From contig JARYMT010000004.1 of NCBI GenBank assembly GCA_029906985.1, forward strand, positions 48,486 to 112,485: a stretch of 64,000 bases of DNA. Reading direction: 5' to 3'. Below the pieces are notes generated by a model. The model was not told the origin of the DNA and did no database searches. It was given only the letters and a program-made list of their open reading frames with translations. The first letter of the stretch is position 1; each line of letters starts with the position of its first letter. Origin of the DNA: Microgenomates group bacterium (lineage in GTDB: Bacteria; Patescibacteriota; Microgenomatia; UBA1406; GWC2-37-13). The position numbers and the translations under genes were made by a program. Below are positions 1 through 9,067 of this stretch, piece after piece.

Positions 1-1
1 G

Positions 2-619
2 TATTGTATTGACATAATTATTGGCAAAGGGCCATCGGCAAGGACAGTACGTCTTTCGGTTCCTAAAATAACAATTATTGGAGCGACGACAAAATTAGCC
101 TTAATTTCTGCTCCTTTAAGAGATCGATTTGGCTTAATTCTCAGACTGGATTTTTACAAAGACGAAGAAATAAAAGAAATTGTTTCTCGATCAAGCAAAT
201 TACTCAATTTACCAATTACAGACAAAGCAATTTTAGAAATTGTAAAAAGATCAAGACGGACACCAAGAATCGCTAATCGAATCTTAAAAAGGGCAAGAGA
301 TATTTTTGAAGTCGATAAACATAAAGTCATCGATGAAGTTTTAGTCAGAAAACTTTTTTCCCTTCTAGAGATTGACCATGCTGGTTTATCTAATATTGAT
401 ATAAAATATTTAAAGCTTTTGGCGATAAAATTCCAAAACCAGCCGGTCGGTGTAGAAACAATTTCTTCAGCTTTGTCTGAAGACCGACAAACAATTGAAG
501 AATTTATTGAACCTTACCTATTACAAATCGGTTTTATTAAAAAAACTCCTCGCGGTCGGGTGGTTACCGATAAAGGTCTATCCCATTTAAATCTTTCCCA
601 AAAACTTTTTAAAATTTAA
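2..619 (+). CDS. ruvB: Holliday junction branch migration helicase RuvB (3' part)
   Basis: The reading frame is open from the window edge to a TAA, giving about 205 C-terminal residues; the start and Walker A lie outside the window. The visible part begins in the AAA+ core with the RuvB sensor stretch IGKGPSARTVRLSVP, then GATTKLALISAPLRDRFG (sensor 1 and the arginine-finger region). It ends with the small winged-helix DNA-binding domain (GVETISSALSEDRQTIEEF, then the TPRGRVVT segment). RuvB is the hexameric motor that drives RuvA-bound Holliday junctions during recombination repair. It lies upstream of a tRNA gene on the same strand. The identification is firm; only completeness is unknown. 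Confidence 0.95.
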   Translation, partial: YCIDIIIGKGPSARTVRLSVPKITIIGATTKLALISAPLRDRFGLILRLDFYKDEEIKEIVSRSSKLLNLPITDKAILEIVKRSRRTPRIANRILKRARDIFEVDKHKVIDEVLVRKLFSLLEIDHAGLSNIDIKYLKLLAIKFQNQPVGVETISSALSEDRQTIEEFIEPYLLQIGFIKKTPRGRVVTDKGLSHLNLSQKLFKI

Positions 620-640
620 AAATTCCCTGTTTTCTTTTGC

Positions 641-646
641 TATAAT
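641..646 (+). promoter_or_regulatory. Extended -10 promoter of tRNA-Leu(GAG)
   Basis: A perfect TATAAT preceded by TGC (extended -10) ends 10 nt before the tRNA 5' end. No convincing -35 box is visible. Confidence 0.6.
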
Positions 647-656
647 TTATATTTAA

Positions 657-741
657 GCCAGAGTGGTGGAATTGGCAGACACGCAGTCTTGAGGAGGCTG
701 TACCGCAAGGTGTGGGAGTTCGACTCTCCCCTCTGGCACCA
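657..741 (+). tRNA. tRNA-Leu(GAG), CCA encoded
   Basis: A class II tRNA with acceptor arm GCCAGAG/CTCTGGC, a long variable arm, T-loop GTTCGAC and a 5-bp anticodon stem CAGTC/GGCTG enclosing loop TTGAGGA, anticodon GAG. Discriminator A is followed by an encoded CCA. Confidence 0.97.
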
Positions 742-778
742 ATTAGGTAGAACAATTTTTTAATCTACTTCGAAAATA

Positions 779-2962
779 TTAGAGAGATTGGCCATTAATT
801 GTCGCATTGATTGGATCAATATTGTTTTTTTTAATATATTGGCGGTTATCTTCTAAAAATTTATTAATCGGAATTTTAACTGGAGCAGAATAATTGTTGA
901 TAATCGCTTCTAGATGATATTCAAAAACCGGTAAGAATGAAGGGTGAACTCGAAGTAAGCCATTAGAATCTGTCTTAACTGTAGAAAAAATCCGTTGATT
1001 ATTGTCTATCACTATTTGAACCGGGGTATTGATTAATTTATGACCAGTCGGATAATAAAGATATCCTTCAAGATATTTGGGAATAATAGTTAAAGGTGAT
1101 CCAGTAATAGTCGAAGAATTTAAATTTTTTCCTTCGCTGTTATTATTAAAAATTTGCGAGATAGATGTTAAAATTTTAGCTAAAAATGTTTTTGGTGGTT
1201 CGGTTTGAATCCCTAAAACCGCTGTTTCTCCTTTTCCTTTGGCGTATAGCCCGTATAGATAATTTTGGGTTAAATCAACTTTAGTAAATTTTGGAATTAA
1301 AGGTAAAGTTGAATCAATATTTTTGTTATCAACCAGTATTTCATAAAAACCGAATTTGTCTGCCGAAGTTTGGGCAACTAATTTTTCTTTTTGGTAAAAA
1401 GAAACTACCGTCAGGGGGTGGGAAACTTGTCCAACTATCTTTGTCTGGCTCGCTAAGGATACAGGCAAAATGCTTAAATTTATTGAAGAAGGATTAGATT
1501 TAAATGGTGGATTAACTCCTGGATCAAGAGGGATATCAACTTGAGTCGCCATTCCGGGTTTTTCTTCAATCAACTGATCCGGGTAGTACAAATTACTATA
1601 GATATTAAAGAAATATTTATTGATTAATGGTTTATTGCTAAATGTATGGGTTGATGGGCCTTCAACTTCAAAAGAATAAAATCCTGGTTCGACATAAAAG
1701 CTGAAAAAACCATTTAAATTGGTTTTTATCGGATTAGTGACGCCCGGATCCTGAACTAGCTGTTTATTTTTATCAAATAAAAAGACCACTACATTGGGGA
1801 TTGGTTCAAGACTTTGGCTATCAAATACCCGGCCAAAAGGATCCCAGCGGATAGTAATACATTTTTTTAGATCATATGTCCAACCAAAAGTGCCATATTG
1901 AAGAGTGGAACCGACTCCCGGATAGTCCTCCGGATTACCTTGAAAAACCGCATAAATAACATGGTTGGTGATTGTTGAAGTGGTGCTGTAGACAGTGGCA
2001 ACCAGACTGCGAGAGAGAGTTAAAACAATTGGATTAATTGGCGTGGAAAAATTATGATCAGGGGCTTTTTGAATATTTAATATCTGATCTAAATTCGGTT
2101 TTCCGGTGGTGCATTTAAAACCGGATACGGTTTGGACACAACCAACTAGATATATATTTTTATTCAAAGGGAAGTTATATTCGGCAGAAACTCGAACTTC
2201 GCCGGCCCCGCTTCGGGCGGTTTTTTCTGACTTAAGGCATATCCAGGTATAAGATAATTTATTGATAATTTGGGTTTGTCTTGGAGCAGTGGTTGGCACC
2301 CCAGTGGCCGCTGCCCATTTTTTTGTTGGCGTCGGTGTCGGAGTTTTTGTCGGCGTAGGGGTATTAGTAGGGACTGGGGTATTAGTAGGTGTTGAGCGTC
2401 TAGTTGGAGTTGGTGTATTGTTTGGACCAGGAGGAATGTTGGTCGGCGGAACCTGGGTTGGAGTAATTTGGACCTTTTTCCGACAACAAGTTGTATGATT
2501 ATCGCAAGTACACCAGACATCATGACATTCAACATCAGGATCAGTGGGAGGATAACTCCAACCTGTATTACATAAGGCATGACAATGACAATTAGCCGCC
2601 ACATCTCGAGTACAATAACCGTATTGGGAATCAGCTGGATCTTTTAAGTTACAACCGCCAGGACAGGAAAGTGGCGGAGTAGGAGTAGCTCCGTTAATAA
2701 CGCAGGGATCGCAGCGTGAAATTGGCCCCCATGAACAGGTATAATCTGAATTTCCGGTTTTATTGCAACCTCGTTTATAACACATTTGTGAACCTGAAAG
2801 GTCTTCGCCGCAAGCAGAAGGATAATCTTCCGAACAACATTTTTCTCCGTCATTACAAGTATAACCATTACATTGAACAAAAGCATAAGTATTTTTGGCA
2901 TTTTTACCTATGAAAAAAAACAATAAAAAAAAGACGGTTAAAAAAATAATTTTTCTTATCAT
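779..2962 (-). CDS. Secreted cysteine-rich surface protein with TP-rich linker
   Basis: A 727-residue exported protein. A signal peptide or membrane anchor covers residues 1-27 (basic start, long hydrophobic run, then NTYA). Residues about 28-165 hold 21 cysteines, including CC pairs and a CHC motif, so a disulfide-rich or metal-binding domain is likely. Residues about 165-215 are a low-complexity Thr/Pro linker (repeated TPTPT), typical of a wall-spanning stalk. The C-terminal two thirds contain beta-rich segments resembling carboxypeptidase-regulatory/CNA-B-type folds, for example SLEPIPNVVVFLF followed by GFFSFYVEPGFYSFEV, and a second one near the end. There is no LPXTG motif. It lies 7 bp downstream of another anchored protein on the same strand. 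The ligand and exact role are unknown. Confidence 0.75.
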   Translation of the reverse strand: MIRKIIFLTVFFLLFFFIGKNAKNTYAFVQCNGYTCNDGEKCCSEDYPSACGEDLSGSQMCYKRGCNKTGNSDYTCSWGPISRCDPCVINGATPTPPLSCPGGCNLKDPADSQYGYCTRDVAANCHCHALCNTGWSYPPTDPDVECHDVWCTCDNHTTCCRKKVQITPTQVPPTNIPPGPNNTPTPTRRSTPTNTPVPTNTPTPTKTPTPTPTKKWAAATGVPTTAPRQTQIINKLSYTWICLKSEKTARSGAGEVRVSAEYNFPLNKNIYLVGCVQTVSGFKCTTGKPNLDQILNIQKAPDHNFSTPINPIVLTLSRSLVATVYSTTSTITNHVIYAVFQGNPEDYPGVGSTLQYGTFGWTYDLKKCITIRWDPFGRVFDSQSLEPIPNVVVFLFDKNKQLVQDPGVTNPIKTNLNGFFSFYVEPGFYSFEVEGPSTHTFSNKPLINKYFFNIYSNLYYPDQLIEEKPGMATQVDIPLDPGVNPPFKSNPSSINLSILPVSLASQTKIVGQVSHPLTVVSFYQKEKLVAQTSADKFGFYEILVDNKNIDSTLPLIPKFTKVDLTQNYLYGLYAKGKGETAVLGIQTEPPKTFLAKILTSISQIFNNNSEGKNLNSSTITGSPLTIIPKYLEGYLYYPTGHKLINTPVQIVIDNNQRIFSTVKTDSNGLLRVHPSFLPVFEYHLEAIINNYSAPVKIPINKFLEDNRQYIKKNNIDPINATINGQSL

Positions 2963-2969
2963 TTTTTAA

Positions 2970-4139
2970 TTATGGCAAAGAAAAAAGTCCAACTATTAAG
3001 GCATTTTGTCTAACATCATAATTATAGGTTGTAAAACCACGGTTATGAAAACTCTCCTTATTCAAACGATACCCCTTATAATTTAAAAAATCAAAATAAT
3101 TATCCAATAAATCGGTTTTGGTTGATGACCAGTTAAGATAAATTTTATCTTTAGTATTTATAAATAATTCCCTTTTAAGATAAGATAAACTTATTTTTGT
3201 TGATAAATTATCGATATTCATATTAGCAACTTGCTCGGCAATAAATTTAGCAAAATTCAAATAGTTCTCATTTGAAGTAACTTTATAGATATCCAACGCA
3301 GCTAAGCCTAAATAAGGCAAATAAACATTATTGTCTGATTTGTGTGACAAATAGTAACTTAAAGCGGCATCAAAATAATTTTTAGCGACAAAAAGGTGTT
3401 GGGGAATGTTAGTCCATCTATATTTTGCGATGAAATCAGAAGCATAAGTGGAAAACATCAGGGCTTCTTGTTCATTTAACGGACCAATCTCGGTATATAA
3501 AATGGTTTTATTAGTCGTCTTCATGGCGTTAATAAAATAATTTGAATTGAACTCTAAATTATTTAAAGCATTTTTAACAGCGTTGTGATATTTATAATAA
3601 AGGCTGTCATCACAAATCTTTTTTAGTTGATTTTTTTCGTTTTGAGACCATGAGGGCTCGCTGGCTATTTCGTAAAGAAACCGACAATGCCAGAAATCGG
3701 GTTGATAGACTTCATTAGCATAAGAGGCGATGTGATTTTTAACAACCGCTAATTCTTCAGCTTTGTTAGATTTTTTATAAAAGATGTAGTGCGCCCACAT
3801 GGCAATAATGCCAAGCTGCTTGTCGGTAACCGGATTAGAGCATTGTTTTTCGCTATTGCACTGAATATTGGCAAAATAAAGGTTGTTTTGATCCTTCATC
3901 GAATTCATCCAGGCAAGAACTTTCTCAATAACTTGGCTATCATTTAATTGAACTGGAGTGGCTAAGGGCAAGCCACCCATCTTCGTCCCATTTTCGGGGA
4001 AAAAGCGTTCTTCTTTCACTGATTTGCTGGGCCGAGGAATTATTCTTGATGGTAATTTTGGTTTAGCACTTAATAAATAAAAAACAAAGATTAAAAAAAA
4101 TAAAAAAATTGCAATGATTATAACTTTTTTTGAAATCAT
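2970..4139 (-). CDS. Membrane-anchored helical protein of unknown function
   Basis: I do not recognise a family with certainty. An N-terminal hydrophobic segment (ISKKVIIIAIFLFFLIFVF) would anchor the protein, followed by a basic, proline-containing linker and a soluble domain of about 330 residues. This domain is rich in amphipathic helices with evenly spaced aromatic residues, for example DFWHCRFLYEIASEPSW and YLPYLGLAALDIYKVTSN. The pattern recalls alpha/alpha-toroid folds of glycosidases or lyases, but no catalytic signature is visible. The ATG at 4139 is preferred because it places the membrane segment right at the N-terminus; a TTG at 4172 would add 11 residues. It lies just upstream of the cysteine-rich surface protein, suggesting joint expression. 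Confidence 0.65.
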   Translation of the reverse strand: MISKKVIIIAIFLFFLIFVFYLLSAKPKLPSRIIPRPSKSVKEERFFPENGTKMGGLPLATPVQLNDSQVIEKVLAWMNSMKDQNNLYFANIQCNSEKQCSNPVTDKQLGIIAMWAHYIFYKKSNKAEELAVVKNHIASYANEVYQPDFWHCRFLYEIASEPSWSQNEKNQLKKICDDSLYYKYHNAVKNALNNLEFNSNYFINAMKTTNKTILYTEIGPLNEQEALMFSTYASDFIAKYRWTNIPQHLFVAKNYFDAALSYYLSHKSDNNVYLPYLGLAALDIYKVTSNENYLNFAKFIAEQVANMNIDNLSTKISLSYLKRELFINTKDKIYLNWSSTKTDLLDNYFDFLNYKGYRLNKESFHNRGFTTYNYDVRQNALIVGLFSLP

Positions 4140-4218
4140 ACAATCATAAATCTTTAAATTATTTCTTTTCAAATTTTAACCATTTTTTTAATAAAAGTAA
4201 ATAGAAATAGTAAAAAAA

Positions 4219-6075
4219 TTAGCTTTCTAAAGTTGATGTGTCACCAAGCGGTTGACCTAATTCTTGGGCTTTTAAGACCCGCCTCATAATTTTACCACTC
4301 CGAGTTTTGGGCAATGAGTTGACAAATTCGATTTCATCAGGAGTAGCGATCGGGCCAATTAGTTTTCTCATCTGTTCTCTTAATTCTTTTTTTAAATTGT
4401 CAGTTGGAGTAACGCCGATTTTTAATATAACAAAAGCTTTAATCGATTCGCCTTTTAATTCATCAGGTTTACCAATTACTGCTGCCTCGGCCACAGCCGG
4501 ATGGGCGACTAAGGCACTTTCCAGCTCTGCTGAACCAAATCGGTAGCCGGAAACTTTTAAGACATCGTCATTGCGACCAATGATCCAAAAATACCCTTCT
4601 TCATCAATTTTGGCGCTATCACCTGTAAAATAAACATTGGGAATTTTTTCCCAATATAATTCTTTGTAACGTTGCGGATTATTATAAACGTCGAGAAACA
4701 TCGCCGGCCAGCAATTTTTTATCACCAAATATCCTTGAGTATTAGGAGAGACAGACTGGCCTTTTTCATCAACTATATCAGCAATAATTCCAGGAAAAGG
4801 CTTCGAAGCTGAACCGGGTTTTAAGGGAGTTGAGGGAAAGGGAGTAATGATATGCATTCCGGTTTCAGTCTGCCACCAAGTATCCATAACCGGACATTTT
4901 TCTTTACCGATAATTTTATAAAACCAAAGCCAAGCTTCAGGATTAATTGGTTCACCGACACTGCCCAAAATCTTTAAAGAAGATAGATCATATTTATTGG
5001 GAATTTCATCACCATAACGCATTAAAGATCTTATCGCGGTTGGGGTTGTATAGTATTTGGTAATTTTATATTTTTCAATTAAACTCCACCAGCGTCCGGG
5101 ATCAGGAAAATCCGGCGGACCTTCATAAAAGAATGAGGTAACTCCGTTTATCAATGGTGAATAAACAATATAACTATGTCCAGTAATCCAACCCGGATCA
5201 GCGGTGCACCAATAAATGTCATCGGGCTGAAGATTAAAAACCCATTTTAAAGTGATATATACACCAACCATATAGCCACCATGTCCGTGAATTATGCCTT
5301 TGGGTTTGCCAGTTGTCCCCGAAGTATAGAGAATAAAAAGCGGATCATTACTATCCATAATTTCAGTTGAACAAATATTGTCAGCTTTATGGCAAACTTC
5401 ATCAAACCAAAGATCGCGGCCAGCCACCATATTAGTCTCAATATTAAGTCTTTTAACAACAATAATGTTTTGGACAGTTTGGACTTCTTTAACCGCCTCA
5501 TCAATAGTGTTTTTTGTATTAATAAGTTTGTCTCGAAAATAATAACCATTGGTGGTAATGACAATTTTTGCTTGTTCGTCGATTAAGCGGTTTTTAACTG
5601 CTTCGATAGAAAATCCAGAATAGATGACCGTATGAATGGCGCCAATTTTAGCGCAGGCAAGCATAGAAATAATTTGTTCGGGAACCCGAGGAAGATAAAT
5701 CGCTACTCGATCCCCTTTTCTGATTCCCAAACTTTTTAAGGCATTGGCAAATCTAGAAACCGCTTCGTTAAGCTCAAAATAAGTAAAAGTTCTCACTAGA
5801 CCATCTTGACCCTCCCAGATTAAAGCAGTTTTATTTTTTGTTGGTGTTTTTAAATGCCGGTCTAAGGCATTATAAACAATGTTAGTTTCGGCGCCAACAA
5901 ACCAGCGAGCATAGGGATACTGCCAATCTAATACTTTGCGCCAGGGTTTAAACCAATAAAGTTCCTTGGCGATATTTTCCCAAAAGTATTCCGGGTAATC
6001 AAGAGCAGCATTGTATAATTTTTGATAGTCTTTGACAAAAAAATTATCAATTTCTTGAGGTGGATTTATAATCAT
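4219..6075 (-). CDS. acs: AMP-forming acetyl-CoA synthetase
   Basis: A 618-residue member of the ANL adenylating family that activates acetate (or another short acid) to its CoA thioester via an acyl-adenylate. The sequence shows the N-terminal Acs segment, the P-loop FILYTSGTTGKPKG, then TADPGWITGHSYIVY, the adenylate motif DTWWQTETGMH, the hinge region YFTGDSAKIDEEGYFWIIGR, and the C-terminal SGKIMRR. The lysine of that motif (K595) is the catalytic residue that is acetylated for regulation in this family. The length is slightly below the usual 640-650 residues, with the loss at both ends. It is transcribed alone, divergently from dedA. Substrate choice beyond acetate cannot be read from the sequence. 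Confidence 0.93.
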   Translation of the reverse strand: MIINPPQEIDNFFVKDYQKLYNAALDYPEYFWENIAKELYWFKPWRKVLDWQYPYARWFVGAETNIVYNALDRHLKTPTKNKTALIWEGQDGLVRTFTYFELNEAVSRFANALKSLGIRKGDRVAIYLPRVPEQIISMLACAKIGAIHTVIYSGFSIEAVKNRLIDEQAKIVITTNGYYFRDKLINTKNTIDEAVKEVQTVQNIIVVKRLNIETNMVAGRDLWFDEVCHKADNICSTEIMDSNDPLFILYTSGTTGKPKGIIHGHGGYMVGVYITLKWVFNLQPDDIYWCTADPGWITGHSYIVYSPLINGVTSFFYEGPPDFPDPGRWWSLIEKYKITKYYTTPTAIRSLMRYGDEIPNKYDLSSLKILGSVGEPINPEAWLWFYKIIGKEKCPVMDTWWQTETGMHIITPFPSTPLKPGSASKPFPGIIADIVDEKGQSVSPNTQGYLVIKNCWPAMFLDVYNNPQRYKELYWEKIPNVYFTGDSAKIDEEGYFWIIGRNDDVLKVSGYRFGSAELESALVAHPAVAEAAVIGKPDELKGESIKAFVILKIGVTPTDNLKKELREQMRKLIGPIATPDEIEFVNSLPKTRSGKIMRRVLKAQELGQPLGDTSTLES

Positions 6076-6195
6076 AATTTAAATCTATCAGAGATAATTG
6101 ATAAAAATCAAGTTTTAATTAAAATGAGAAGTTTACTAAATTTTACCTTTGATTTTTTATTTTATTAATTAGATTTAAAAAATAAAATAATTTAA

Positions 6196-6201
6196 TATAA
6201 T
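6196..6201 (+). promoter_or_regulatory. Putative -10 box of the dedA gene
   Basis: TATAAT lies 32 nt before the dedA ATG, inside the 158-bp divergent gap to the acetyl-CoA synthetase gene. The gap is very AT-rich, so a chance match is possible. Confidence 0.35.
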
Positions 6202-6233
6202 TAAACTAAAATTAAAGAAAAATTACATCAATA

Positions 6234-6866
6234 ATGATAAATAATCTAATAAATTTCTTATCGCAAATAATAATCTTTTTAATTAACAAAACTGGCTATT
6301 GGGGGATATTTATTTTAATGGCCGCCGAATCTGCCTTAATACCAATTCCTTCTGAAATTACTATGCCTTTTTCCGGTTATCTTAGTAGTGTTGGTCGTTT
6401 TAACCTTTATTTAGTGATTTTAGTTGGTGCCGCGGCTAATCTTTTTGGTTCTATCTTAGCTTATTGGTTGGGCTTGTGGGGTCAGGAAGCCGTTGTTCGC
6501 AAATTAATAAAGAAATACGGAAAATATATTTTAGTGAGTGAGCATGAATTTAATCGTTCGGAAAAATGGTTTAGAAAATATGGTGAAAAAATTGTCTTCT
6601 TTTCCAGAATTTTGCCAGTGGTAAGAACGTTTATTTCTCTTCCGGCCGGAATTGCCGCCATGAATTTTTGGAAATTTTGCGGCTTGACTTTTATTGGGTC
6701 ACTAATTTGGTCGGCTTTTTTGACCTATATTGGGTTTATTCTTGGAAAAAATTGGCATTCGATTGAAATTTATTACCGCCGATTTGAGTTTTTGGTGGTT
6801 TTTTGTTTTTTAGCTGCCTTTATTTACTTTATTGCTCACAAAATAAAATCAATAAAAAATAAATAA
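6234..6866 (+). CDS. DedA/SNARE-associated family membrane protein
   Basis: A 210-residue polytopic membrane protein of the DedA (VTT domain) family, whose members act in lipid-carrier recycling and envelope homeostasis. The N-terminal hydrophobic segment carries the family hallmark ESALIPIPSEITMPFSGYL. It is followed by the glycine-rich GAAANLFGSILAYWLG, the RILPVVRTFISLPAGIAAM motif containing the conserved arginines, and two more membrane spans. Length and motif order are normal. It is a single gene between acs (divergent) and uvrB. The substrate is not known. Confidence 0.9.
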   Translation: MINNLINFLSQIIIFLINKTGYWGIFILMAAESALIPIPSEITMPFSGYLSSVGRFNLYLVILVGAAANLFGSILAYWLGLWGQEAVVRKLIKKYGKYILVSEHEFNRSEKWFRKYGEKIVFFSRILPVVRTFISLPAGIAAMNFWKFCGLTFIGSLIWSAFLTYIGFILGKNWHSIEIYYRRFEFLVVFCFLAAFIYFIAHKIKSIKNK

Positions 6867-6950
6867 AATTTTTTTACTGGCATTGAAATGATTTATAATC
6901 GAAATTAATTAATCTCTTTTTTTTAGATTCAAAAAGAAATAAGAAATTGC

Positions 6951-6956
6951 TATAAT
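6951..6956 (+). promoter_or_regulatory. uvrB promoter, extended -10
   Basis: TATAAT preceded by TGC ends 11 nt before the uvrB ATG, so transcription should start within about 5 nt of the start codon. No Shine-Dalgarno sequence fits in the gap. Confidence 0.6.
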
Positions 6957-6967
6957 TATAGTTTGCG

Positions 6968-9055
6968 ATGTTCAATCTTACTGCTAATTTTAAACCCACT
7001 GGTGATCAACCAAAAGCCATCAATCAACTGGTTGCCGGTGTTAGTGCTGGATTAAGTAACCAGGTTCTTCTTGGCGTCACAGGTTCGGGAAAAACTTTTA
7101 CCATGGCTAATGTCATAAAAAAACTAAATTTGCCAGCTTTAATCATATCTCATAATAAGACCTTAGCCGGTCAACTTTACCAAGAATTCCGAGATTTTTT
7201 TCCCAATAATGCTGTCTCTTACTTTGTTTCATATTATGATTATTATCAACCAGAAGCTTATATTCCTCAAACCGACATTTATATTGAAAAGGAAGCAGAG
7301 ATTAATGAATTGATTGACAAATTAAGACTGCAAACGACGACCAATATTCTAACGAGAAAAGATGTGATTGTTGTCGCCTCAGTATCATGTATCTACAATA
7401 TCGGCTCTCCCCTTGAATATGGCAAATTTATTCTTGAATTAAAAATTGGTAAATCATTTACTCCAAAAGAAGTTAGTCAGCGTCTTGCCGAACTACAATA
7501 CGAAAGATCGGAATTTGATTTTAAAAGAGGAACCTTTAGATTAAGAGGCGAAAGAATTGATATTTATCCAGCTTATGAAGATTTCGGCTACCTGGTTTAC
7601 TTTACCAATAATCGAGTGGTAAAAATTGAAAAAATTGAACCAATTTCTGGAAAATTATTTAAAGAAAAAATTAATAATCTAATTATTTATCCTGCCAAGC
7701 ATTATATGACCGATTCAAAGACTTTTAATATCGCTGAAAAAGAAATTAGAAATGATCTAAAAATTGAATCGGAATCTTTAAAAAAACAAAAAAAATTTCT
7801 TGAAGCAGAAAGACTTATAAAAAGAGTTAATTTTGATTTGGAAATGATTAAAGAAGTTGGGTATGTTAACGGAATTGAAAATTATTCACGTTATTTTGAT
7901 GGTCGTCACCCCGGTGAGCCTCCTTATACTTTAATAAATTATTTTATTGAATCATTTGGAGATAATTGGCTCCTTTTCATAGACGAATCACATATGACGA
8001 TCCCTCAATTGCGCGGGATGTATCAGGGAGATTATTCGCGAAAAAAAATTCTTGTTGAATTTGGATTTCGTTTGAAAGCCGCCTTTGATAACCGACCATT
8101 AAAATTTGAAGAATTTTATCCATTAGCAAAACATAAAATATATGTTTCGGCCACTCCAGATAATTGGGAAATTAATCTAGCAAAAAAAGAAATCATTAAA
8201 CTAAAAAATAACTTAAAAAATGAATCAAATAATTTTTTTAAAAAATATTTTTTTGATGAAAATTATGACGGAGTGGCTCAACAACTTGTAAGGCCTACCG
8301 GTTTGGTTGATCCTGAAATAATTATTAAACCAGCTAAAGATGAAATTTCCGATTTAATTTGGGAAATCAAAAAAAGAGCGAAAAAAAAACAAAGAGTACT
8401 GGTGACCACCTTAACAAAAAGAAATGCTGAAGATCTAACCGACTATTTAAAAGAAAAAAGAATCAAGGTTGCCTATCTTCATTCTGATATTCAAACCCTT
8501 GAAAGATCAGATGTTTTGGATAATTTAAGAAAGGGAAAATTTGACGCTTTAATCGGGGTCAATTTGTTAAGAGAAGGATTGGATTTACCTGAAGTGGCTT
8601 TGGTGGCGATTCTTGATGCCGATAAAGAAGGATTTTTAAGATCAAAAACCTCGCTTATCCAAACGATGGGTCGAACAGCAAGAAATGCCGCTGGTCAAGT
8701 AATAATTTATGCTGATCAGTTGACCAAATCTATAAAAGAAGCGATTGAGGAAATTAAAAGAAGACGCGATTACCAAATAGAGTTTAATCGTAAATATCAT
8801 ATTGTTCCAAAAACTATCTATAAACCGATCCGAGAAAAAATTATTGAAGAAGAATTTTCAAGCGATCGTTTTTATCCAATGAAAGTTAAAGATTCTATGG
8901 TTGATCGATTGGAAAAAATTAAGCCCGAGGCATTAACTCCATTTGACAGAAAAAAGATTATTCGACAATTAAGAAAAGAAATGCGGCTTGAAGCAGAAAA
9001 TTTAAATTTTGAACAGGCAATAAAAATTCGTGACAAAATAAGACAACTTTTATAA
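6968..9055 (+). CDS. uvrB: Excinuclease ABC subunit B
   Basis: A 695-residue DNA-damage-verifying helicase of nucleotide excision repair. Walker A is GVTGSGKT (residues 36-43). The damage-probing beta-hairpin region follows ([20 protein letters not shown]), then the DEAD-type box [11 protein letters not shown], helicase motifs V/VI ([26 protein letters not shown] in part, and QTMGRTARN), and the C-terminal UVR motif ([18 protein letters not shown]) that contacts UvrC. The length is normal for the family. uvrA begins 12 bp downstream and the two are probably co-transcribed. Confidence 0.98.
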   Translation: MFNLTANFKPTGDQPKAINQLVAGVSAGLSNQVLLGVTGSGKTFTMANVIKKLNLPALIISHNKTLAGQLYQEFRDFFPNNAVSYFVSYYDYYQPEAYIPQTDIYIEKEAEINELIDKLRLQTTTNILTRKDVIVVASVSCIYNIGSPLEYGKFILELKIGKSFTPKEVSQRLAELQYERSEFDFKRGTFRLRGERIDIYPAYEDFGYLVYFTNNRVVKIEKIEPISGKLFKEKINNLIIYPAKHYMTDSKTFNIAEKEIRNDLKIESESLKKQKKFLEAERLIKRVNFDLEMIKEVGYVNGIENYSRYFDGRHPGEPPYTLINYFIESFGDNWLLFIDESHMTIPQLRGMYQGDYSRKKILVEFGFRLKAAFDNRPLKFEEFYPLAKHKIYVSATPDNWEINLAKKEIIKLKNNLKNESNNFFKKYFFDENYDGVAQQLVRPTGLVDPEIIIKPAKDEISDLIWEIKKRAKKKQRVLVTTLTKRNAEDLTDYLKEKRIKVAYLHSDIQTLERSDVLDNLRKGKFDALIGVNLLREGLDLPEVALVAILDADKEGFLRSKTSLIQTMGRTARNAAGQVIIYADQLTKSIKEAIEEIKRRRDYQIEFNRKYHIVPKTIYKPIREKIIEEEFSSDRFYPMKVKDSMVDRLEKIKPEALTPFDRKKIIRQLRKEMRLEAENLNFEQAIKIRDKIRQLL

Positions 9056-9067
9056 TTTTTCAAAGCT

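Noticed and set aside
2262..2498. Plus-strand ORF of 78 codons rich in Val and Gly
   Set aside because: It is the complement of the TP-rich linker of the surface protein at 779-2962; the repeat creates an open frame on both strands.
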